Below, piece after piece: positions 34,307 through 43,966 of a stretch of DNA of 45,509 nucleotides. Numbering within the stretch: the first letter of the stretch is position 1; each line of letters starts with the position of its first letter. Below the pieces are notes generated by a model. That model searched no databases, had not been told where the DNA came from, and was given only the letters and a program-made list of their open reading frames with translations. The translations under genes and the position numbers were made by a program. This DNA comes from Paenibacillus artemisiicola (lineage in GTDB: Bacteria > Bacillota > Bacilli > Paenibacillales > Paenibacillaceae), in contig NZ_JAGGDJ010000045.1 in the NCBI RefSeq assembly GCF_017652985.1, positions 1 through 45,509 on the forward strand. The letters are read 5' to 3'.

Positions 34307-34465
34307 TTTCTTACCCTCATCTCGCCAAGGTTTTTCCTTTCCCTTCCTCTCGCCTTCCGTTCGAGAAAGCGTGTCAAACCGCCCTTTTTCGGCATTCGTC
34401 TTCATTTCGTTCCGTTCCACGCCGACAACTATTATACGAGTGTCTTTAGTTGGGGAGTGGGTCAT

Positions 34466-37400
34466 ATGATGCGTATGCGCAGAGCAGTATCCTTTATTAT
34501 TGCGGCCCTGTTGGTGCTGCAGGTTGCGATCGGCGGCCTCGCCGCCGGACCGAAGCGGGCGGAGGCGGCGACGAGCGGACCGGTCATCGCCAATATCTCG
34601 CCGCTGCCGAGCACGGCCAACGTGCCGACGAACACGAATTTGAAGCTGACGTTCGACGAGAACGTCCGCAAAGGGACGGGCAGCGCGACGATCCAAATTC
34701 GCAAGCAGCTGGACAACGCGTTGTTCGAATCGTATGTCGTCGCGACCGACAGCCGGGTCTCGATCGGCACGGGGGCCAACCGGAACGTCGTGACGATCTC
34801 GCCGAGCTCGAACTTCGCGCTCAATACGAGCTATTACGTCACGATCGACGCGGGCGCGTTCGCGAACGAAAGCAACAATGCCAACTTCGCCGGCTTGACG
34901 AGCGCGGTCGGCTGGAGCTTCACGACGGTCGCCGCGGCCGATACGACGGCTCCTGCCTTGGCCGCGTCCAATCCGTTCTCGCCCGCAAACGGCGGAACGG
35001 CGGGCGTCGGCACGGCGTTGAAGCTGAGCTTCAACGAACCGGTCTTCGCGGCCAGCGGCTCGATTACGGTGCAGAACGTCGGCCAATCCTGGGATAGTCA
35101 AGTCATCAGCGTCAATTCCGTCGGCGTGAGCGGCAGCTCGACGTCGACGATCAACGTCACGCTGCCCAATGTACTGAACGGCAGCAGCACGTATGAAGTC
35201 AGCGTGCCAAGCGGCGCGTTCCAGGACGCGGCCGGCAATCCGTTCGGCGGCGTCGACGGGTCGAGATGGCACTTTACGACGACGGCGCCGCCGCTCGGCA
35301 CGCCCGTACTGAAGCCGGCGGACAACGCCTACTCGGTCAGCGTGACGACGAATCTTGTTTTGAGTTTCCCCGGCGCGGTGGCCGCCAATACGGGGATGAT
35401 CACCATTAATAAAGTCGCCGACAATACGACAGTGCAAAACATCGGCGCGAACTCGGGCAGCGTGTCGTACGTGCCGAACGCGTCGACCGGAGGAACGGAC
35501 GTCGTCATCGATCCGCCTTCCGATTTGGCGCCGAATACCGGCTTCTACGTGCTGATCGACGCGGGCGCCTTCAAGGATGCCGGCGATTCGTCGAAGCTGT
35601 TCCAGGGCATCTCGGATGCGCGGGCTTGGAGCTTCGTTACGGATCCCGGCAACGATACGACGCCGCCGACGCTGCTCGCGGACCGGAAGCCGCTCGGCAC
35701 GCAGGCGACGAGGACGGTCAGCCTGGAGATGAATTTCTCCGAGCCGGTCTATCCGGGCACGGGGAACATCGTCGTTCGCTCGCTGCCGTCGGGCAATGCG
35801 TTCGCGAGCATTCCCGTAACGTCTTCGAAAGTCACCGGCGGCGGCACGACGAAGATCACCGTTACGGATACGAGCAAAACGTATGCGGACAACGCGCGGT
35901 ACTACGTCGAAATCGGCGGGCAAGCGTTCTCGGACGCCAAAGGGAATTATTTCGCCGGCTTGTCCGGCTCCAGCGCGTGGTCGTTCACGGTGACGCAGGA
36001 TAGCGACAAGCCTTCGCTCGTGCTCCAGGTACCGGCGAATGGGGCGCAGAACGTACCGCTTCAGGGCACGCAGCTGGAAGCGACGTTCAGCGAACCGATC
36101 ATGCTGGGCACGAGCGGAGCGGCAATCACAGTCAAACGGGTGAGCGGCACGGGCAATTCGCCGCTGACGACTACGTATGCCATCGATCCGAACAACAACC
36201 GCAAGCTCCTGATCACGGTGAACAGCACGATGGCGGGCAACACGGACTATTATGCGGAAATCTCGCCGGAAGCGGTCACCGATCTGGCCGGCAATGCGTT
36301 CGACGGGATACTGAACCAGTACGGCTGGGCGTTCCGGACGTCCGCTTCGTCGTACGGCCCTCCGACGGTAACTAGCGCGGCGCTCGTCGGCACGAACAAA
36401 ATCGCGATCACGTTCAACGAAAACCTGGACACGCGGGATGCCGCAAAGCCGGCGACGGCGAATTTTTACGTAACAGTAAACACCGCGGCGCGCGCGGTCA
36501 CGGACGTGGCCATTAGCGGCCGAGTCGTGACGCTGACGCTGCAGAGCGCGGTGTCCTACGGGCAGGTCGTCAAGGTATCCTACTCGGCCGGCTCGAATCC
36601 GATCAAGGACCTGGACGGCACGGCGGCGGCGAGCTTCTCGGGCATTAACGTCACGAACGTGCCGGACACGACGGCGCCTTCCCAGGTGAGCGGCTCGCTG
36701 AACGGCACCACGATCGTACTGACGTTCAGCGAAGAGATCGCGCAGGTCAACTCGTATGCCTATGCGCAATTCTCGGTTTACGTCGACGGCAGTTACCGCT
36801 CGGCCACGTCTTATTCGAGCTCCGGCAACGTCGTCTTCCTGGCCTTCAGCGGCGCGGCGCCGGCGTCGGGACAGACCGTATCGGTCTCTTATTACGCGCA
36901 GTCTTACCCGCTGCGCGACTTGGCGGGCAACGCGGCCGCCAACTTCAGCAATTTCTACGTGCAGAACGGAACGGACCGGAGCGCGCCGGCGCTGCAATAC
37001 ATAACGGCCGCGGGCTCGCTCGTCACCCTCGCGTACAACGAAGCGTTGAACACGGCGCTGACGCCGCCGGCGGCGTCGTTCTACGTCACGGTCAACGGCG
37101 CGTCCCGGTCGGTCTACAGCGTGAACGTCAGCGGTTCGCAAGTGCTGCTGTCGCTCTCGACGGCGATCTCGACGGGCGATTCCGTCGTGGTCACCTATGT
37201 CGGCGGCACGCCGGCCATAACGGATCTGTACGGCAACGCGGCCTCGACGTTTAGCAGCATGCCGGCCAACAACGGCGGAACCTCGTCGCTGGTCCTGAAC
37301 GGCATTATCGCGAAGGGCGGCACGGTCACCGTCAGCTTCTCGGCGGCGCTGAGCGCGAGTTATCCGGCGTCGACGTCGCAGTTCTCGGTCAAGGTCAACA

Positions 37401-38884
37401 ACGCGTCGCGCCCGATTTCGAACGCTTCGGTCAGCGGGTCCAGCGTGGTCTTGTCCCTGTACACGCCGGTCGCGATCGGCGATGCGGTGAAGGTCAGCTA
37501 TAGCAACGCGGGTCTCGGCCCTCGCTCCGTCACGGGCGTTCTGCCGGCTTCGTTCACGGAGGTGGGCGCCGCTAACCAGACGACCTGGGCGGATAATACG
37601 TCGGGCGACTACGAGGCGGCGGAAGGCGGCGGCTTGGGGATCAAATCCTCCGCGGCGCTCACGACGTCGACGGTGTCCCCGGCCGGCATTCCGGCGAACC
37701 AATACGCCCTGACGGCCGAGAAGGTCACGGCCGCCTACAACGCGGTAAGGTCCGTCAGCGGCACGGTGCCGCGCGTGGTCTTCACCGTGCCGAGCACGGA
37801 AAACGCCGCGATCGTCGCGCTGCCGCTCGGCGCGCTCGAGGACGCCAAGAAGCTGGCTTCCAACGCGTCGATCGGCGTGGCCTATAAGGCGGTTACCTAC
37901 GACATCCCGCTCAGCGCGCTTAATTTCGCGCAGCTGGCGCAGATGATGAACGCGGCCGGGGCGGTCGGCCAGCTCGTCGTCTCCATCGACACCAACGCCG
38001 GTTCGCTGGCTTCGGCGCTGAACGCGCAGCTGAGCAGCGCGGGCGCCCTGTCGCTCGTCAACCCGGTCAGCTTCCAGCTGGCGGTGACGAACAACGGCCA
38101 GACGAAGCCCGTCGACAACCTGAGCGGCTACGTCACGCGCACGATCAAGACGCCCGCGAACCTCGACGGGAAGCAAGTGGCGGTCGTGTGGCTGGATCCG
38201 CAGACGAACAAGCTGTCGTACGTGCCGACGCAGGTAACGCAGGCGAACGGTCAATCCGTCGTCACGTTCAAGCGCAAAGGCAACAGCGTCTACGCCGTCG
38301 TGAAAGGCGCGGCCAAGTTCACCGATCTGGCGAAGCATTGGGCCCGCAACGACATCCAGCTCCTCGCGAACAAGTATATCGTCGAAGGCAGCACGCTCAC
38401 GGCGTTCGCCCCGAACAAAGCGATCACGCGCGGCGAGTTCGCGATGTTCATCGCGAAAGGGCTCGGACTGACGGGCGACCGGTCGGCGGCGGCGAAGTTC
38501 AAGGACGTCAACACGTCCACGGCGCTCGCGGCGTACATCGGCGCGGCGGCGACGTCCGGCATCGTGCAGGGGATGACGGACGGCAGCTTCAAGGCGAACA
38601 ATCCGATCACCCGGGAAGAGATGGCGACGATGATGGTGCGCGCGGCGGCGGCGGCGGGCGTTCAATACACGCTCAAGGGCACCGCGGCGGACACGTTGAA
38701 GAAGTTCGCCGACCGCGGCAAGATCGGCACGTGGGCGCAGGCGGACGTCGCCAAGGCGGTCCAGGCGGGCATCATCGCCGGCCAGACGGCGACGTCGTTC
38801 GGCGGCAAGAACAAGGCGACGCGCGCCGAGGCCGCGGTCATGGTGAAGCGGCTGCTGGCCAACGTGGATTTCCTCGATATCTAG
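34466..38884 (+). CDS. giant SLH-domain surface protein with Big_5 and SwmB-like repeats
   Basis: 1472-residue exported wall protein. Signal peptide about 1-35 (ending RAEAAT). Residues about 38-630 hold five Big_5-type Ig-like repeats (pattern 'P..GA..V...T.L.LTF.E.V..G.G.I.I', each ending in 'FxGLxxxxxWSFTT'). About 635-1040 hold four to five SwmB-type repeats (pattern 'ITFNENLDT..PATANFYVTVNTAARAV'). An unassigned beta region (about 1045-1280) follows. Three C-terminal SLH domains start near 1283, 1344 and 1412 with TRGE, TREE and TRAE. GGGGAG (34452-34457) lies 8 nt before ATG 34466; the open frame reaching back to 34235 overlaps the metK terminator and is not used. Probably an adhesin or surface scaffold. 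A terminator follows. Confidence 0.9.
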   Translation: MMRMRRAVSFIIAALLVLQVAIGGLAAGPKRAEAATSGPVIANISPLPSTANVPTNTNLKLTFDENVRKGTGSATIQIRKQLDNALFESYVVATDSRVSIGTGANRNVVTISPSSNFALNTSYYVTIDAGAFANESNNANFAGLTSAVGWSFTTVAAADTTAPALAASNPFSPANGGTAGVGTALKLSFNEPVFAASGSITVQNVGQSWDSQVISVNSVGVSGSSTSTINVTLPNVLNGSSTYEVSVPSGAFQDAAGNPFGGVDGSRWHFTTTAPPLGTPVLKPADNAYSVSVTTNLVLSFPGAVAANTGMITINKVADNTTVQNIGANSGSVSYVPNASTGGTDVVIDPPSDLAPNTGFYVLIDAGAFKDAGDSSKLFQGISDARAWSFVTDPGNDTTPPTLLADRKPLGTQATRTVSLEMNFSEPVYPGTGNIVVRSLPSGNAFASIPVTSSKVTGGGTTKITVTDTSKTYADNARYYVEIGGQAFSDAKGNYFAGLSGSSAWSFTVTQDSDKPSLVLQVPANGAQNVPLQGTQLEATFSEPIMLGTSGAAITVKRVSGTGNSPLTTTYAIDPNNNRKLLITVNSTMAGNTDYYAEISPEAVTDLAGNAFDGILNQYGWAFRTSASSYGPPTVTSAALVGTNKIAITFNENLDTRDAAKPATANFYVTVNTAARAVTDVAISGRVVTLTLQSAVSYGQVVKVSYSAGSNPIKDLDGTAAASFSGINVTNVPDTTAPSQVSGSLNGTTIVLTFSEEIAQVNSYAYAQFSVYVDGSYRSATSYSSSGNVVFLAFSGAAPASGQTVSVSYYAQSYPLRDLAGNAAANFSNFYVQNGTDRSAPALQYITAAGSLVTLAYNEALNTALTPPAASFYVTVNGASRSVYSVNVSGSQVLLSLSTAISTGDSVVVTYVGGTPAITDLYGNAASTFSSMPANNGGTSSLVLNGIIAKGGTVTVSFSAALSASYPASTSQFSVKVNNASRPISNASVSGSSVVLSLYTPVAIGDAVKVSYSNAGLGPRSVTGVLPASFTEVGAANQTTWADNTSGDYEAAEGGGLGIKSSAALTTSTVSPAGIPANQYALTAEKVTAAYNAVRSVSGTVPRVVFTVPSTENAAIVALPLGALEDAKKLASNASIGVAYKAVTYDIPLSALNFAQLAQMMNAAGAVGQLVVSIDTNAGSLASALNAQLSSAGALSLVNPVSFQLAVTNNGQTKPVDNLSGYVTRTIKTPANLDGKQVAVVWLDPQTNKLSYVPTQVTQANGQSVVTFKRKGNSVYAVVKGAAKFTDLAKHWARNDIQLLANKYIVEGSTLTAFAPNKAITRGEFAMFIAKGLGLTGDRSAAAKFKDVNTSTALAAYIGAAATSGIVQGMTDGSFKANNPITREEMATMMVRAAAAAGVQYTLKGTAADTLKKFADRGKIGTWAQADVAKAVQAGIIAGQTATSFGGKNKATRAEAAVMVKRLLANVDFLDI

Positions 38885-38893
38885 CTAATTATC

Positions 38894-38930
38894 AGCTATC
38901 CGGTCGAATCGGCTCGGATAGCTTTTTTTT
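38894..38930 (+). terminator. terminator after the giant SLH protein
   Basis: A 9-bp stem (38894-38902 with 38915-38923), a 12-nt loop and a run of eight T. Confidence 0.88.
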
Positions 38931-38990
38931 GTCGGTCGAATGCTGTTGATAGGACTCTTCTATCAGACGTAACTTTTCCAGCGGTTTCAT

Positions 38991-39008
38991 AGTCTAACCT
39001 ACTAGACT
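38991..39008. promoter_or_regulatory. small inverted repeat before the NAGPA gene
   Basis: AGTCTA and TAGACT are arranged as a perfect inverted repeat with a 6-nt centre, 25 bp before the start codon. It is possibly an operator and may be chance. Confidence 0.25.
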
Positions 39009-39033
39009 TTGAGATGGGAGAGTTGCAGGAGAC

Positions 39034-41736
39034 ATGCGAGACGAACAGAAACCGAACCGGGTGCCGGGCAAAGCCGGCAGACGCTTGCTGCTATGGACAT
39101 TGGGGGCGACGCTGCTGGCGCAGCCGCTGACGATCGCGGTGCCCGCCTTCGCGGCGGCCGCTGGAGGCGGCACGGGCACGAACGTCGTGCAGGCGGCGGT
39201 GAAGCAGCTGGTGCAAACGAACGCGGAAATGATTACGTCCGGCGCGAAACGCGTCGATTATACATGGGTAAGCAAGGCAGGGGCAAAACCGTCGTACGTG
39301 CACGTCATCGAGGTGGATTTGACGAATCCGTACGTGAAGCTCGACGTCATGAACGGCAAGGCGGGTTCGGTGACGAGCGTCGGCTCCGTGGCCAACATGG
39401 TCGGCCAGACCGGGGCGGTCGCGGGCGTGAACGGGGACTATTTCAATACGGCGAGCGGCAAAGGCAATCCGATCGGCGCGGAGGTGACGGGCGGCCAGCT
39501 CGTAACGAGCCCTTCGCAGCTGACCGGCATGTACGCGTTCGCGCTGACGAACGATCATAAGCCGACGATCGATACATATGGTTTTGAAGGGGCGGTCACG
39601 GCGGCCGACGGTTCGGCTTTCCCGCTGTCCGGCATCAACAAGGCGGCGTACAAGACGGAGCCCGACAACGGCTTCAGCCACGCCAACGCGATGTACATCT
39701 ACACGGGCGCCTGGACGCAGTCGAGACCGGACGTGAGCGACAGCTCCACGACGCCGACGGAGGTGCTCGTGCAAAACGGCGTGGTCACGCAGTTCGCCGA
39801 CAATGCCATGATTACGGGCGCGATCCCGGCGGACGGCATCATTCTGCGCACGCACGGCAAAGCGGCCGAGTACGCGCGCGCGCATCTGCAGGTGGGGGCG
39901 CAGGTCGCGGTCAATTATAACCTGGTCGCGCAGTCGACCGGCCAGAAGATCGACCCGAATCAGCTGCAAATGCTGATCGGCGGCCATACGATTCTGGTCA
40001 ACAACGGCGCGGCGGCGGCCTTCTCCCGCAGCACGAGCAGCATCAGCCCGAACAGCGACCGCGCGCGCACGGCGCTCGGGTATTCGAAGGACGGCGCCAA
40101 GGCGTTCATCGTCACCGTGGAGGACAGCGGCAGCAGCCTCGGCGTGACGCTGGCGGAGCTGCAGCAGATCATGGTGCAAGCGGGCGTCTGGAAAGGGATG
40201 AACCTGGACGGCGGCGGCTCCACGACGATGATCGCGCGCCCGCTCGGGGAGACGGCGGCGCAGCTGGCGTTCCCGACGGAATACGGCGCGACGCAGCGGC
40301 TCGTCGCGAACGGGCTCGGCGTCTTCTCGACGGCGCCGGCCGGCACGCTGATGGGCATCAAAGCCAGCGGCAGCAGCGTGCTGTTCGTCGGCCAGCAGGC
40401 GTCCTACGCGATGAAGGCGTACGACAACTATTACAACCCGATCGATCCCGGCACGCTGCAGCCGACCTGGCAGGTCGGCTCCGCGCTCGGCAGCTTCTCG
40501 GGCAATACGTTCACCGCGGCGAAGGCGGGCTCCGCGACGATCACGGTCAAGTCCGGCGCGGTCAGCGACAAGCTCCCGGTCGAGATCGTGAGCGGCGCCG
40601 ATATCGCCTCGATGACGATCGGCGCGGGCTCGCTCGTGCTGGAGGCAGGCAAGTCCATGGCGCTTCCGGTCAGCGCGACGCTGAAGGACGGCCGCCAGCT
40701 GACCGTTCCGGCGTCCTCAGTCAAATGGGAGCTGCGCGGCTTTACGGGCGCCGTGAACGACGGCACGCTGACGATCGGCGCGGTGAGCCCGACGGCGAAG
40801 GCCGGGTACGTCATCGCCCGCTACGACGGATTTTCGACAATGGCCGTGCTTGCGACGGGCGCGGATAAAAAATTCGACGATTTCGAGAACCAGACCTATC
40901 CAATTTCGTTCCAAGGTACGAATGGTGTAGGTGGGACGGCCTCGGTCGTGTCGGGACTGCCCGGCACGAATAGTACGAGCGTCGTGCAGCTGCAGTACGA
41001 TTTTACCAACGGAAGCGGGACGAAGGCCGCTTATGCCGTCCTGAACGGCACGGGCCGGAAAGTGGACGGCAGCCCGTCCGGCATGAGCATCGACGTCATG
41101 GGCGACGGCAGCCTCAACTGGGCGCGCGCCGAGTTCATCGACGGCAAGGGAGCGGCGCACCTGATCACGCTGGCCAAGCAAGTGGACTGGACCGGCTGGA
41201 AGACGATCAAGGTCAACCTGGCGGCCGAAGGCATGCCCGCGCCGGTCACGCTGAAGCGCCTGTATGTCGCGTCGCTGGAGGACGGACAGGACGAGCGCGC
41301 CTTGACGGGCGCGATCGGGTTCGACAACGTCGCGTTCCAATACCCGGCGCTCGCGCCGGAGCCGCCGCGCGAGAAGATCGGCCTGAAGATCGGCTCGAAG
41401 AACGCGACGGTCGCCGGCAAGGCCTACAAGCTCGACGTGGCGCCGCTGCTGCTGGACGGCACGACGTACCTGCCGCTTCGCTTCGTGACCGAGGCGATGG
41501 GCGCCCAAGTCGATTGGGACGCCGTGCTGAAGCGCGTCTCCGTGCTGCGCGGGAGCCAGCTGATGGATATGTGGGTCGGCAGCAAGGAGTATGTGCTGAA
41601 CGGAGAGCGCAAGCAGTCCGAAGTCGCACCGATGACCCGCAGCGGACGTACGCTGGTCCCGATCCGGCTCGTTTCCGAGCAATTGGGCCTAGTTGTAAAT
41701 TGGGATGGAAAAATGGGCACGATTACCGTCGAATGA
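39034..41736 (+). CDS. secreted phosphodiester glycosidase (NAGPA domain) with copper-amine-oxidase-type C-terminal domain
   Basis: 900-residue exported protein. Signal peptide about 15-42 (basic then hydrophobic, ending AFAAAA). A NAGPA domain (PF09992, about 90-430) contains the family motifs AGVNGDYFN (near 130) and GMNLDGGGSTTM (near 389), the latter part of its active site. NAGPA proteins hydrolyse N-acetylglucosamine-1-phosphodiester bonds and are common as wall or exopolysaccharide enzymes. A Big_2-type domain follows (about 435-515), then a beta-rich region with FDDFENQTYPISF (near 610), and a C-terminal copper-amine-oxidase N-terminal-like domain (about 785-900, with LPLRFVTEAMG and VPIRLVSEQLG), a common wall-targeting domain. 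The ribosome binding site is weak (AGGAG very close to ATG 39034). Possible wall-polymer remodelling is inference. The substrate is unproved. Confidence 0.88.
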   Translation: MRDEQKPNRVPGKAGRRLLLWTLGATLLAQPLTIAVPAFAAAAGGGTGTNVVQAAVKQLVQTNAEMITSGAKRVDYTWVSKAGAKPSYVHVIEVDLTNPYVKLDVMNGKAGSVTSVGSVANMVGQTGAVAGVNGDYFNTASGKGNPIGAEVTGGQLVTSPSQLTGMYAFALTNDHKPTIDTYGFEGAVTAADGSAFPLSGINKAAYKTEPDNGFSHANAMYIYTGAWTQSRPDVSDSSTTPTEVLVQNGVVTQFADNAMITGAIPADGIILRTHGKAAEYARAHLQVGAQVAVNYNLVAQSTGQKIDPNQLQMLIGGHTILVNNGAAAAFSRSTSSISPNSDRARTALGYSKDGAKAFIVTVEDSGSSLGVTLAELQQIMVQAGVWKGMNLDGGGSTTMIARPLGETAAQLAFPTEYGATQRLVANGLGVFSTAPAGTLMGIKASGSSVLFVGQQASYAMKAYDNYYNPIDPGTLQPTWQVGSALGSFSGNTFTAAKAGSATITVKSGAVSDKLPVEIVSGADIASMTIGAGSLVLEAGKSMALPVSATLKDGRQLTVPASSVKWELRGFTGAVNDGTLTIGAVSPTAKAGYVIARYDGFSTMAVLATGADKKFDDFENQTYPISFQGTNGVGGTASVVSGLPGTNSTSVVQLQYDFTNGSGTKAAYAVLNGTGRKVDGSPSGMSIDVMGDGSLNWARAEFIDGKGAAHLITLAKQVDWTGWKTIKVNLAAEGMPAPVTLKRLYVASLEDGQDERALTGAIGFDNVAFQYPALAPEPPREKIGLKIGSKNATVAGKAYKLDVAPLLLDGTTYLPLRFVTEAMGAQVDWDAVLKRVSVLRGSQLMDMWVGSKEYVLNGERKQSEVAPMTRSGRTLVPIRLVSEQLGLVVNWDGKMGTITVE

Positions 41737-41760
41737 TATGGATGCCTGCCTCTGAATCTA

Positions 41761-41769
41761 TGCTATGAT
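41761..41769 (+). promoter_or_regulatory. extended -10 promoter of degS-degU
   Basis: TGCTATGAT: TATGAT (41764-41769) with an upstream TG, and no good -35. It is about 40 bp before degS. Confidence 0.45.
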
Positions 41770-41807
41770 AGATTTAGTAGATTAAGCAGAAAGTGGGCCG
41801 TTATCGG

Positions 41808-42968
41808 ATGGATTTTCGCGTAGACGATATCGATCGCGTCATAAAGAACGCCGTCTTGGTCATGGAGGACAGCAAGTATCAAATCTTCGAGATCTGCGAA
41901 TCGGCGCGCAAGGAAATGTATTCCCTAAGCCAGGAACTGAACCAAGTGCTGGCCGAAACCGGGGAAATCATCGACAAAGTCGACAAGCTCGAGCTCGACT
42001 ACCGCAGGGCGAGGATCCGGCTGACTGAAGTTAGCCGGGACTTCGTCCGATATAAAGAAGAGGACATCAAAACGGCGTACGAAAAAGCGACGCAGCTCCA
42101 GCTGGAGCTGATGATGTTCCGCGAGAAGGAAACGTATCTGAAGGCCCGGCGCGACGAATTGCAGAAGCGGGTCCGCAACGTGGAGAAATCCATCGAGCGG
42201 GCGGAATCCATCGCGTCCAAAATCAACGTGGTGCTGGAGTACTTGGCAGGAGATTTGAACCAGGTGACGCGCATTCTGGAATCCGCCAAGAACCGACAGC
42301 AAATCGGGCTCAAGATTATTTTGGCCCAGGAAGAAGAGCGCAAACGGATCGCGCGGGAGATTCACGACGGTCCCGCCCAGTCCCTTGCGAATATAGTGCT
42401 TAGGACGGAAATTGCGGAACGCATGCTGATGAAGCAGGAATTTCAAATCGTGCAGGACGAATTAATAGATTTGAAAAGCCAAGTGCGTTCCGGCATCGAA
42501 GAAATTCGCAAAATCATCTTCAACCTGCGGCCGATGGCGCTCGACGATCTCGGTCTAGTGCCAACGCTTCGCAAATATATTCAAGATTACGAAGAAAAAA
42601 ACAAGATTCGAACGCGGTTCGAAACGATCGGCAAGGAGCTGCGGCTCCCGTCGGCCATGGAAGCCGCCATCTACCGCATGGTGCAGGAAGCGTACAGCAA
42701 CGCGTTCAAGCACGCGAATCCGACCTATGTGACGCTCGAAATGACCTACCAGGCGCAAATGGTGAAAATTGTCGTCAAGGACAACGGAGTCGGGTTTCAT
42801 CCGAATCAGATCGAGTCCAAGGCGAAGAACAGCGCGCATTTCGGTCTGATCGGCATGCGAGAGCGGGTTGAACTGCTCGAAGGGAGGATGGAGATCGAAT
42901 CCGCAATCAACGAAGGCACCAAAATCACGATCCATATCCCCATCAACGCGGAATCTAGAAAGGAGTAA
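41808..42968 (+). CDS. degS: sensor histidine kinase DegS
   Basis: Cytoplasmic kinase/phosphatase for DegU, controlling exoenzymes, motility, biofilm and competence. The N-terminal sensor region (about 1-170) is strongly coiled-coil. A HisKA_3 dimerisation domain has the phosphorylated His186 in EIHDGPAQSLAN. A HATPase_c domain (about 285-380) has EAYSNAFKHA (N box), VKDNGVGF (G1) and GLIGMRERVELL (G2). There are no membrane segments, as expected for DegS. ATG 41808 is chosen because the encoded MDFRVDDIDRVIKNAV agrees with Paenibacillaceae DegS and AAGTGGG lies 10 nt upstream; the GTG at 41793 has no site. degU follows after 7 nt, an operon. Confidence 0.96.
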   Translation: MDFRVDDIDRVIKNAVLVMEDSKYQIFEICESARKEMYSLSQELNQVLAETGEIIDKVDKLELDYRRARIRLTEVSRDFVRYKEEDIKTAYEKATQLQLELMMFREKETYLKARRDELQKRVRNVEKSIERAESIASKINVVLEYLAGDLNQVTRILESAKNRQQIGLKIILAQEEERKRIAREIHDGPAQSLANIVLRTEIAERMLMKQEFQIVQDELIDLKSQVRSGIEEIRKIIFNLRPMALDDLGLVPTLRKYIQDYEEKNKIRTRFETIGKELRLPSAMEAAIYRMVQEAYSNAFKHANPTYVTLEMTYQAQMVKIVVKDNGVGFHPNQIESKAKNSAHFGLIGMRERVELLEGRMEIESAINEGTKITIHIPINAESRKE

Positions 42969-42975
42969 CTAACGA

Positions 42976-43704
42976 ATGGAATTCAAAGCTTCGAGCGGCA
43001 AGCGCAAAATCAAGGTCCTGATCGCGGATGACCATCAGCTGTTCCGCGAAGGGCTTAAGCGGATTCTGAATATGGAAGACGACTTGGAAGTCATCGGCGA
43101 ATGCAACGACGGCATCCAAGTGCTGGAATTCTGCAACGAGAACAAGCCGGAAGTCGTCCTGATGGACATCAACATGCCGATCGAGAACGGCGTGGTGGCG
43201 ACGGAACGGCTGCGGGACATTTTCCCGGACGTGAAAGTCATTATTCTTTCGATTCACGATGACGAGAGCTATGTCTTCGAGACGCTTCGCAAGGGAGCAA
43301 GCGGCTATCTCTTGAAGGACATGGAAGCCGAAGCGTTGGCGAATGCGATTCGATCCGTCGTAAACGGCTATGCGTACATCCATCCGAAAGTAACGGGCAA
43401 ACTGATCAACCAGCTTCGCCGCATGACGTACCTCGACGAGATCGGCTCGACCTCGGGCGCGGCGGCAGCGCGCGAAACCGGCGTCAAGTTCATCCCGAGC
43501 GAGGACAATCCGCTCACGCGCCGCGAGGCCGAGGTGCTTCGCTTGATGGCGGAAGGCAAGAGCAACAAGATGATCGGGGAATTCCTCTTCATCAGCGAGA
43601 AAACCGTTAAAAACCACGTCAGCAGCATCCTGCAGAAAATGGAAGTCGACGACCGCACGCAGGCCGTCATCAACTCCATCAAGTTCGGCTGGGTTACGCT
43701 TTAA
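42976..43704 (+). CDS. degU: response regulator DegU
   Basis: NarL/FixJ-type response regulator phosphorylated by DegS. The receiver domain (about 12-130) has the acidic pocket IADDHQ and phosphorylated Asp64 in VLMDINMP, plus the KGASGYLLKD switch/Lys region. The linker (about 155-175) is Ala/Ser-rich. The LuxR-type helix-turn-helix (about 176-240) contains LTRREAEVLRLMAEGKSN and ISEKTVKNHVSSIL. AAAGGAG, overlapping the degS stop, lies 10 nt upstream. 242 residues against 229 in B. subtilis DegU, the excess mainly in the linker. A strong terminator follows. Confidence 0.97.
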   Translation: MEFKASSGKRKIKVLIADDHQLFREGLKRILNMEDDLEVIGECNDGIQVLEFCNENKPEVVLMDINMPIENGVVATERLRDIFPDVKVIILSIHDDESYVFETLRKGASGYLLKDMEAEALANAIRSVVNGYAYIHPKVTGKLINQLRRMTYLDEIGSTSGAAAARETGVKFIPSEDNPLTRREAEVLRLMAEGKSNKMIGEFLFISEKTVKNHVSSILQKMEVDDRTQAVINSIKFGWVTL

Positions 43705-43727
43705 GTCAGGCATACATACGATCGAAG

Positions 43728-43760
43728 AAGGCTTCCGCTTTGTGCGGGAGCCTTTTTTGC
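43728..43760 (+). terminator. terminator after degU
   Basis: An 11-bp stem (43728-43738 with 43744-43754, one G-U pair), a 5-nt loop and T residues. Confidence 0.93.
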
Positions 43761-43966
43761 GCGCATGCGGGGAGGCAGGATGGGAAGCGGTTGAAAGGGG
43801 ATGGAAGGAGCCGGAAGGAGCGGGAAGTGCGGGGGCATTACGTCTCCGGCCGCTAAAAAAACGAGGGCCGGACGGGGGGCCGCAGATTGGGCCGGCTCGT
43901 CCTCGGCGCTCCGTAACCTCTGGGCGCGGCGCGGCATATGATGTCACAAAAAGGAGGTGGACGCCT

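Noticed and set aside
34283..38665. 1460-codon open frame on the minus strand, opposite the giant SLH gene
   Set aside because: Same codon-aligned artefact in GC-rich DNA; Arg-rich low-complexity product and no start signals.
38967..38996. Sigma-K promoter before the NAGPA gene
   Set aside because: CATAGTCTA matches the -10 pattern but no AC element lies at 16-17 nt, so the match is probably chance.
43742..43966. N-terminal extension of the protein after degU
   Set aside because: It starts inside the degU terminator, and the excellent Shine-Dalgarno site at 43950 selects TTG 43967.
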